Assembly (NCBI GenBank): GCA_039707655.1
Contig: CM077671.1
Coordinates: 246,015,095 to 246,079,094, forward strand
Origin: Elymus sibiricus
Lineage: Eukaryota > Streptophyta > Magnoliopsida > Poales > Poaceae
DNA: 64,000 nt
Direction of reading: 5' to 3'
Under the pieces are notes generated by a model. It made no database searches. It worked only from the letters and a program-made list of their open reading frames with translations, and was not told the DNA's origin. The position numbers were made by a program, and so were the translations under genes. Shown here one piece after another: positions 56,703 through 64,000 of the stretch; position 1 is the stretch's first letter, and every line of letters starts with the position of its first letter.

Positions 56703-58285
56703 GAAATTCTTACTACTACTTGTGAGTTGCGTTGGATTTTTTCCTGAAGAGGAAGGGTGAAGCAATATAGTAGCGATAAGTATTTCTCTCAGTAACAACC
56801 AAGGTTATCGAACCAGTAGGAGAATCAAGGCAAACTCTCGTCGTCTGCACCTAAACACACAAAACCAAACACTTGCACCCAATGCGGGCAAGAAGGTTGT
56901 CAATACCCTTGAACTCGTTACTTGCAAGGATTACTTCTGACAGTGATAGATATATAAAAAATTGAAAAGAAATAAAAAGTAAATAATTGCAGCAAGGTAT
57001 TTAGGGTTTTAGAAATATGATTTAAATAGACTCGGGGGGGGGGGGGGGCATAGTTTTCACTAGAGGCTTCTCTCTCGAACGCATAACATACGTTGGGTAA
57101 ACAAATTACTGTTGGGCAATTAATAAAAAACCACATAGTTATGATGTTATTCATGGTATTGATCTTGTATATAGGCATCATGTCCGTGACGAGTAGAATG
57201 AAACGATCCTGCATCTAATACTATTAATCCACCAATCGACCGACTACTTCCTGCAACTATGGTATTAAGTTCATGACAAACAAAGTAACACATTAAGCAA
57301 GATGACATGATGTAGAGAAAGTAAGACACGCAATATGTTCAGACCCCATCGTTTTATCCTTAATGGCAATAATACAATACGTGTCTTGTCCCCTTCTGTC
57401 ACTAGGATATAGAGCACCGCAAGATTGAACCCACTACAATGCACTCCTCCCGCTAAACATAAATCAATCTAGTTGGTCAAACCAAACGGATGGTCGAAGA
57501 GAATTACAAAGTTATAAAAATCATGCATAATAAAGTTCAGAAAAGACTCAATTAGTTTCAATGAATAATCTGATCATCAACCCACAATTCATCGGATCCC
57601 AACAAACACACCATAAAACAAGATTACATCGGATAGATCTTAGCGAGAATCACGAAGAACATGGTATTGAAGATCAAAGAGAGAAAAGAAGCCATCTAGA
57701 TACTAGCTATGGACACGTAGGTCTATGGAGAACTACTCACACATCATCATGGAGGCAGCAAGGTTGATGTAGACGGCCTCCGTGATCGATTCCCCCTCTG
57801 GCAGAGTACTGGAAAAGGCCTCCAGATGGGATCACGGAAGAACAGAGGCTTGCGGCAGCGAAAAAAGTGTTTTGGGTGTCTCTCTGTTTGTTTTTGGGTA
57901 GTTTAATATATATAGAAGTGGAATTAGGTCAGGAGTTCCTACGAGGCCCCCACGAGCTTAGGGGCGCGCCCTACTCCCCAAGGCGTGCCCTACAGGATCG
58001 TGGGGCCCTCGTGGGTCTTCTGGCCACCCTCCGAAGCTTCTAAGGTCTCTTTATGTCCAAAAAAAATCTCGTAAATTTTCATCCAATTTGGACTCCGTTT
58101 GGTATTGATTTTTTAAAAAGTCCAAAAACAGGCAAAAAAACAGGAATTGCCACTGGGCACTTGGTTAATAGGTTAGTCCCAAAAAATGATATAAAAACAT
58201 CATATAATTGCATATAAAGTATCCAAGATTGCTAATATAATAGCATGAAACAATCAAAAATTATAGATACGTCAGAGACTTATCA

Positions 58286-58849
58286 ATACCCTCAGCCCCG
58301 GGGGGTGAACTACTCCCTCCTCATCATGGAGACCATCGGGATGATGAAGATGGCCTCCGGTGATGATTTCCCCCTCTGGCAGGGTGCCGGAAAAGGGCTC
58401 CTGATGAGTTCGCTTTGGAACAGAGACTTGCGGCAACGGTGTACAAGTTCTAGGTTTCTTTCTAGGGTTTCCCAATTTATAAGAATTTTTAGTGTTGGAA
58501 TCACGCCAATTGGAGTTACAAGGGGCCCACAAGCTCAGACGACATTCCGTACTCCCTAGGACGCGTGGGGTGAGCTTGTGGCCTCTTCGTGTGTCTTCTT
58601 GTCCTTCTTCGAAGCTTCGGGGGTCTCTTATGTTCCAAAAAAATCACCGTCAATTTTTATGGTATTTGGACTTCGTTTGGTATGGAATTTCTACGAAACA
58701 GAAAATTGCTAAAAAGAAAAACTAGCACTAGGCACTAGGTTAATAGGTTAGTTCCCAAAAATCATATAAAAGTGCACCAAAACCACATAAACTCATTGTA
58801 AACATGGCATGAATACTTCATAAATTATCGATAATTTGGAGACATATCA
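58286..58849 (-). repeat. Partial LTR of a related family
   Basis: On the - strand it starts TGATATGTCTCC at 58849 and shares the layout of the RLX LTRs: a GGTTAATAGGTTAGT word, a GC-rich patch with GGGGTGAGCTTGTGG, and a leader near 58300-58420. It breaks off at 58286, where RLX2 ends. Confidence 0.6.
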
Positions 58850-59490
58850 CTTCCTCTACATCAGCCACATTCACCCATCTACCTCCCCAACACCAGCCAC
58901 CTCACTGCCTCACCCCTCCTCATGTCCAGGGTCAGTGTGTTCGTCGCGACTCCACTTTTGGTGTTGGTGGTTTTTGACCTACGTGTGGCTTCCGACTCTT
59001 GTTTCCAGGTCCAGTGACTTTGGGATTGCTTAGTCACAAGCCAGGGAGAAATCCCTGCTCAGCTTGCCGATGCTGGAAACGACGACATTCGCGAGTGTCG
59101 TCCCCTCCTTGGATGTGTTGCCATGGTCTCTCTATCTACGCTCATCTTCATGCACCAGGGTAACCCCTAGGTCCGATTCTTCACATTGGATGGCGATGGT
59201 GCCACAACATCGATTTCCTTTCTGAAGGTATCGTCTTGTGTGCTCGCGGCGTCCCCGGTGCTGGAATTGTGGTTGTCTGACTCCATGTTGGTCTGGACTG
59301 CCCCTCTAGTTAGTTGGTTTAGCTGTGTTGTTGTTTCTTCCGGCCAAGCACCCTTATCTCTTCTCTTTCTTTCACTGATTTGGGCATCGTTTTCACGCCA
59401 TGTTGCGTCTGTGCATGTGTTATAACTTTCCTGTACTCATTCTCTTTTCTTCTATCAATAAAAAGATACACAAGCTTTGAATATTCGCGA
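58850..59490 (+). mobile_element. LINE 3' end
   Basis: Non-coding sequence ending in a LINE-type tail TTCTATCAATAAAAAGATAC (about 59451-59470) with a short A run near 59491. No RT is visible, so it is a strongly 5'-truncated copy. Confidence 0.5.
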
Positions 59491-61144
59491 AAAAAAGACC
59501 AGTGTGTTTCTGCCGGCAAGGGCAACGTGGGCGACCTGGAATCGATTTGTTTGATGGAATGCCAAAGAGAAGTAACCTCGAGAGTGTTAGATGCCGACGG
59601 GTGAACCCGCTGCAGCTTAACAGTCCAAGCTAGCAGAGTGTATATTTGATGCCACATAAGCGCTTACATATGGGTCCCATGCGTGAGAAACACGTTTAAA
59701 ACAGATTAAGTGCATTTTGCGAAAATTAGGCGCAATGATGATAGGTTTTAGGAGAAAAATGTAGAGTGGTTGTTTTTTGATCCCCTAACCAAAATTATAA
59801 TGGTTTTTTCTATGGAAAACATTTCGCTTCTACACGCCGACCGAAGTTTTGGTCGGTCGCGTCCACACGCACCGCTCCCAATGCCTCAATCTACGACACA
59901 TGGGATTCGACGACCGACCCCCACCCGTGACGTCTTCCTCCTCCTTTTTATTTTCTTTCTTCTTCCTCGTGTCCTCTTCCTCCCCAATCCCATCTCTCCT
60001 GCAGCTACAACGATCACCATCGCCGCCCCTGTCGTCGACGCCTAAGCAAATACCACCACCGCGCCCTGACGCGACTCATCGGATGTTGTGTCCACCTAAC
60101 CAGAAAGATGCAACCGCCCCCACAAAAGCTGCAACCTCAAAATCTGAGAGTTGTGTAGGGGGATGCCGCGACCGGTGATGGCCGGCGTTATATGGAGGCG
60201 ACCACCGTCGCCACTACAGTCACTTTTTACAACTCATGGCGTCCAGATGTTACAACCGTGGCGCCAAATGCTGGAACCACGGTGCCCAGATGGAAGCCCA
60301 CATCTGCCGGTGGTGACCACATGCGACCGGGGGAGGAGTGTTGCAACCATGGCGGACAAATGTTGGAACTACGACATCTAGATGTTGGAACCATGGTCAC
60401 TTTTGCTACATGCATTCACGGCGAAGTTGTGACCAGTGACGACAGTGGAGACATTTTGCTGGAACCATCGCTGTATTTTGCTACGACCGACAAGTAATTT
60501 TGCGACATACATTCATGGCAGAGCTGCGACCCGCAACGACGGCGAGGACATTTTGCTGCAGCCGTGTCGGATTTTGCTACAACCGATGAGATTTTTTGCT
60601 ACATCCATCATGGCAGAGCAGTGACCCACGACGATGACGACGACATTTTTTCTGCAACCGCCGTCAGTTTTTGCTTCAACCGGGCGAGAAATTTGTTACA
60701 TCCATTTGGAAGGCATAGACCGGTGGCCATCGTTCACGGGGGAACATGCGCGATGAGCGTCAACGGCGAGGGGCGGCAGGCATTGCACTGGGATGTTGGA
60801 ACCATAGCGCGTCGGCGGTGAGAGTTGCAACCGGCAACGACCCTGCGGCACCAGCAGTGCGACGAGTCAGACGAGCAACGACAGTGGATGAAAGTACTCA
60901 TCGCAGATGCTTTCGAGGTCGGCGACAGTGTCCTTCGAGCTCGTCGGCTGTGGGATTGGACGTGCTCTGCGAGGGGACGCAAGGATGCGCTAGCGGCGCG
61001 GGGGGAGGGGGGAGAAAAGAGGAAGACACGAGAAGGGGGCGAGGCCGGTTAACTGCTGTCAGGCAACAAATTAACGTGCTGTGCGGGCCGGCGCGCCGGC
61101 GCCTATCACCGTCCTTTTGCTTTTTACTCCGTGTGTATAACCGC
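59491..61144. other. Unassigned region with repeated TTTTGCTACA and CAACCG words
   Basis: 59491-59810 shows nothing recognisable. From about 60210 to 60690 the words TTTTGCTACA, TGTTGGAACC and TGCAACCG recur every 30-60 bp, a style seen in non-autonomous Mutator-like elements of grasses. No terminal inverted repeat was resolved. A short palindrome GGCCGGCGCGCCGGC lies near 61088-61102. Open frames here are short, and I do not call a gene. Confidence 0.4.
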
Positions 61145-61147
61145 TAA

Positions 61148-62037
61148 GAGCATCTATAGCCGGACGCCTCAAACGGCCCCTCATACGCCCGCAGACGCGC
61201 CCGGTCAGTGACCGGACAGGAGAGAGAAGGAAAAAAGTGATCCAACCGGATCCCTCATATCATCCCTATACGCCCGGGCTGTCCGCGAACCCTCATATCC
61301 ATCTCAAATATAGGGAGGATATGAGGGCTCGCGGACGCGCCCGGGCGTGCCCGGTCAGTCCGCCACGTAGGACGCGACCCCACCCCGGACCACCTTTTCT
61401 TTTTCTTTATTCATTCTTTTCTTTCTCTCTCTTCCTCTCCACCAATCACGTGCAAGTGGCCGGACATACGAGGAAGAAAATGAGGAGTGTGGCTGCGCGG
61501 ACGGACAAATAGGGGACACGCCCGGTCACTGACCGGGCGCGTCCGCGGGCGTCTAGAGCATCTACAGCCGGACCCCCTATATGCCCCTCAAACGCCCGGA
61601 ACGCCCTCCCGGTCACTGACCACTCACAAAAATGCGACCCAACCGGACCCCTCATATCCGTCTCAAACGCCCGGACTGACTGGCACCCCTCATATCCATC
61701 TCAAATATGGGGCCGATATGAGGGCTCGCAGACGCGCCCGGACACACCCGGTCAGTCCACCACGTAGGACGCGACCCCACTCCGGACCACCTTTTCTCTT
61801 TTCTTATTCATTATTTTCTTTCTCTCTCTTCTTCTCCACCAATCACGTGCAAGTGACCGGATATATGAGAAGAAAAATGAGAAGTGTGGCTGCGCGGACC
61901 AAATTATAGGGGCTCAAAACGGACACGCCCGGTCACTGACCGGGCGCGTCTGCGGGCGTTTAAGGGGTCAGATTTGCTAGGTCCGGCTGTAGATGCTCTG
62001 AGGGGGTCATATTTGCTATGTCCGGCTGTAGATGCTC
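61148..62037. mobile_element. PIF/Harbinger-type MITE a, containing MITE b
   Basis: Terminal GAGCATCTATAGCCGG and CCGGCTGTAGATGCTC inverted repeats, with TSD TAA (61145-61147, 62038-62040). It is split by a second copy of the same family (61556-61998). Confidence 0.8.
61556..61998. mobile_element. PIF/Harbinger-type MITE b, nested in MITE a
   Basis: GAGCATCTACAGCCGG...CCGGCTGTAGATGCTC. Internal words (CTCATATCCATCTCAAATAT, CACGTAGGACGCGACCCCA, CACCAATCACGTGCAAGTG) match MITE a in order. Flanks CTA/TGA are only a weak TSD. Confidence 0.78.
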
Positions 62038-62040
62038 TAA

Positions 62041-62341
62041 GTCCCTTCCCAGTGCTCCACGGTGTACAGGTGCTAAGGGTGCCACATAGGCAAAAAAATG
62101 ATGTGGCAAAGCAATTAAAGAAGAGAGAGAACCTTATGGTGACCTAGGAGGAAACGGTGCTAAGCACGTGGACCTATGCAAAATGGCTACCAACCAATAG
62201 ATAAAGGAGTTTAATTGTTAAACAATTCAATGGGAAAAGCTTAGCAACCAAACCTAAGCACCTATGCATTGGGAAGACTAGTTGCTAAGTATTTTAATGC
62301 ACTTAGCACCTTATGTTAGCACCAGTGCATTGGAAATGGCC
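62041..62341. mobile_element. MITE c, adjoining MITE a
   Basis: Termini GTCCCTTCCCAGTGC and GCATTGGAAATGGCC are imperfect inverted repeats. TAA flanks it at 62038-62040 and 62342-62344, and the left TAA is shared with MITE a. Interior words CTAAGCAC and TTAGCACC recur. Confidence 0.65.
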
Positions 62342-62344
62342 TAA

Positions 62345-62906
62345 TGGCACCATAATGCCACCGACACCCACTCGGACCCACACCACAAACGGGCCATGGA
62401 CAACGAAAGCACGACGCGAAGGTGCGCACCTGCAACGACAAGGGCATGCGTATACGTATTGTGCACATGCGTCTGCACACTGGATCCTCCCATGGTACAA
62501 TACCGAGTAGCATGGAAAAAAGGCAATTGACAAAAAGACGTGCATCACCAGACAATTACTGGACAGATTAGCAAATGTACTCGCCATCAGTTACGTGCGT
62601 ACCATGCATTTGGATGCCATGAACATCTTTACAAGTTACAATCACATCATTTTTACACACTTTTGGTTGGAGATTAACATGTAAATGATGTATGGATGTT
62701 CGTAGATCTCGATCTAGTCCATCATGAGAGACAATGCTGACAAGACAGCTCACCCAACTGCATTCTGATCTACGGCCAGCAATGCATGGGCACCGACGCA
62801 TCAACCACTCTTATGTTCATGCATGCCCAATCCACATGCATACACACACAAAACACTTGTCCTTTTTTTGAAAGGTAATGTTTGACTGTTTGTCCGTTGA
62901 GAAGAT
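62345..62906. other. Upstream intergenic sequence of the dirigent gene
   Basis: No repeat or gene recognised. It is mixed-composition sequence and possibly the distal promoter of the dirigent gene. Confidence 0.5.
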
Positions 62907-63334
62907 CAGGGACGGATCCAGCGCTACCCCCGACCCCCTTTCATACTGTAGCAATTGCTGCTTTTTTTTAACACAGTAAAGACGCAAACGCTTGTATACG
63001 CGTGCATATACTCACCCCTATGAAGGCACATACGCACACCCTATTCCTATAAGCACCTTCGAGAGACTGAGCCGGCGTATCATCTTGAAATTTACGAAGT
63101 CACCGTAGGCACATCGTCGTCGACGGAAACGTCTTCTCCCACTGAATACGCATCGCCGGAAATCCTAAAATAAATCCAGAAATAAATGCAAGCACTAGGA
63201 GTTGAACCCTGGTGAGCTGGATACCACAGTCCCTCTAACCATTCAATCACAGGTTAGTTCGCCTACAGTATTGTGCTACAGTGTATAAAGCAGTTGGGCT
63301 CATGCCCAGGGCCTGGGGCCTAGGTCCGTCACTG
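62907..63334. mobile_element. hAT-type MITE carrying a SINE
   Basis: Termini CAGGGACGGATC and GGTCCGTCACTG (imperfect inverted repeats starting CAGGGACGGA / CAGTGACGGA). Flanks GAGAAGAT and GAGAAAGAT are a near-match for an 8-bp hAT duplication. The Au-type SINE fills most of the interior. It ends 273 bp upstream of the dirigent ATG. Confidence 0.65.
62962..63262 (-). mobile_element. Au-type SINE
   Basis: On the - strand it starts near GGCGAACTAACCTGTGATTG. It has a pol III A box (TGGTTAGAGGGA, 63231-63242) and a B box (GGTTCAACTCC, 63199-63209), then a tRNA-unrelated body, and ends in an A run (the T run at 62962-62969 on +). This matches the Au SINE known from wheat and Aegilops as I remember it. 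Confidence 0.8.
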
Positions 63335-63529
63335 GAGAAAGATGAGGAATCGATCAACCAATTTTTTGTTATACATTTAAATGTAAATAATCGATAGTGA
63401 TAATTAAAACCTAACGTGCACAGCGCAATTGGATCGACAAATAATACACCTGGTGTCTATTATCAAGGACAATGAAGGGACCATGGACCCCAAATCTCCC
63501 GTACCACAAATGCAACCATCCTATTTTTG

Positions 63530-63537
63530 TATATAAA
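63530..63537 (+). promoter_or_regulatory. TATA box of the dirigent gene
   Basis: TATATAAA, 78 bp upstream of the ATG at 63608, giving an expected 5' leader of about 45 nt. It is well placed for a compact grass promoter. Confidence 0.7.
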
Positions 63538-63607
63538 CAAACCCAACCGTGCCGCATCAGAGGTGAGATACGTACTAGCAGGCTGTTGTCTTCCACTCAT
63601 CCCGGCC

Positions 63608-64000
63608 ATGTCTTGTTTCAAGCTCAGCTCCACGTCCTTTGCGCTCGCCGCAGCCGTCGTCGTCATTCTAGCGGTGGCGGCGCCTCGGCCGGCGGCGGGG
63701 GCGTCGGCACACCTGCACGTGTACATGCACGACGTGCTGGGCGACAGCGCGATGATGGTGGTGCGCGGCCCGCGGGGCAACTTCGGCAACACTGTGGTGA
63801 TGGACGACGTGCTGACGGAGGGCACGTCGGCGTCGTCAGCCGCCGTGGGGCGCGCGCAGGGGCAGTACATCGTCGCCTCCTCCAAGGGGGGGTTCGAGCT
63901 AATGGTGACCATGAACGTGGTGCTCACGTCGGGGACCTACGCGGGGAGCTCGGTGACCGTGATGGGGCGCGACGACACCGGCGTGACGGTGCGCGAGCTG
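63608..64000 (+). CDS. Dirigent-domain protein, N-terminal 131 residues (cut by window end)
   Basis: Dirigent proteins are secreted beta-barrel proteins that steer the stereochemistry of phenoxy-radical coupling in lignan and lignin-related pathways. Residues 1-33 form a signal peptide (a basic start, then AAAVVVILAVAA) with likely cleavage near AAGAS. The dirigent fold starts at about residue 35 (LHVYMHDVLG). It continues through VVMDDVLTEG, VGRAQGQYIV and VVLTSGTYAGSSVTVMGRD, all family landmarks. The frame is open to the last base; the family is usually 170-190 residues, so about 50 C-terminal residues lie outside. GC3 is very high, typical of short intronless grass genes. The start is fixed by the signal peptide and by the TATA spacing. 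The exact subfamily and substrate cannot be told. Confidence 0.95.
   Translation, partial: MSCFKLSSTSFALAAAVVVILAVAAPRPAAGASAHLHVYMHDVLGDSAMMVVRGPRGNFGNTVVMDDVLTEGTSASSAAVGRAQGQYIVASSKGGFELMVTMNVVLTSGTYAGSSVTVMGRDDTGVTVREL

Larger units (their letters stand above)
55865..58285 (-). mobile_element. RLX2, decayed and truncated relative of RLX1
   Basis: On the - strand: 5' LTR 56711-58285, a decayed tRNA-Asp PBS (56685-56702) and an interior with the RLX1-type orphan ORF, broken off at 55865. The 3' half and second LTR are missing. Divergence from RLX1 is much greater than that between the RLX1 LTRs, so it is older or from a sister subfamily. A G15 run occurs near 57036-57050. Confidence 0.8.

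Noticed and set aside
63463..63927. A 154-codon frame on the - strand opposite the dirigent gene
   Set aside because: It is antisense to a well-supported dirigent coding region and has no domain.

Overview
The window is plant nuclear DNA, almost certainly from a Triticeae grass (wheat, goatgrass or barley relative). The evidence is two Copia elements of the BARE/Angela/WIS type, a SIRE/Maximus-type Copia, an Au-type SINE, CACTA elements, PIF/Harbinger MITEs, several LINE ends, and one high-GC3 grass-style gene at the right edge. Nearly all of the 64 kb is transposon. The only credible host gene is a dirigent-protein gene starting at 63608 on the + strand and cut by the window edge.

Layout. 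1-9585: a decayed BARE/Angela-like Copia on the - strand, carrying a complete non-autonomous CACTA element (376-3563, TSD CTT). 9583-10086: a 0.5 kb TTC/TCC microsatellite joining that element to the next. 10086-22058: a SIRE/Maximus-like Copia array on the - strand, arranged as partial interior, LTR, full interior, LTR, so one LTR is shared. 22059-28554: a patchwork of a CACTA end, three LINE fragments, a truncated gypsy-type LTR and a broken PF04195 gag-like gene. 28555-55408: a nest of retrotransposons with exact target-site duplications at the inner levels. A pair of near-adjacent LTRs (G) holds element H (28851-54075, TSD GGAGG). H holds a non-autonomous element RLX1 in its left LTR (29257-36281, TSD TGGCC) and a BARE/Angela-like Copia in its interior (38536-51187, TSD AGCCG). 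The 5' LTR of that Copia holds a 3.9 kb solo LTR (38659-42547, TSD GGGTA). 55409-59490: older LTR fragments, RLX2 (a decayed relative of RLX1) and a LINE 3' end. 59491-62344: low-copy sequence, a region rich in TTTTGCTACA words, and three clustered MITEs. 62345-64000: the upstream region and first 131 codons of the dirigent gene, with a SINE nested in a hAT-type MITE about 270 bp upstream of the start codon.

How it works together. No element here looks able to transpose by itself. Both BARE-like copies are full of stops and share at least two of them. The SIRE-like copies carry frameshifts or a nonsense codon. H and RLX1 encode no recognisable pol and would have needed proteins supplied in trans. 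The dirigent gene, with its TATA box and signal peptide, is the functional landmark. Sequence-based calls rest on motifs, LTR/TSD geometry and family knowledge; no database search was possible.
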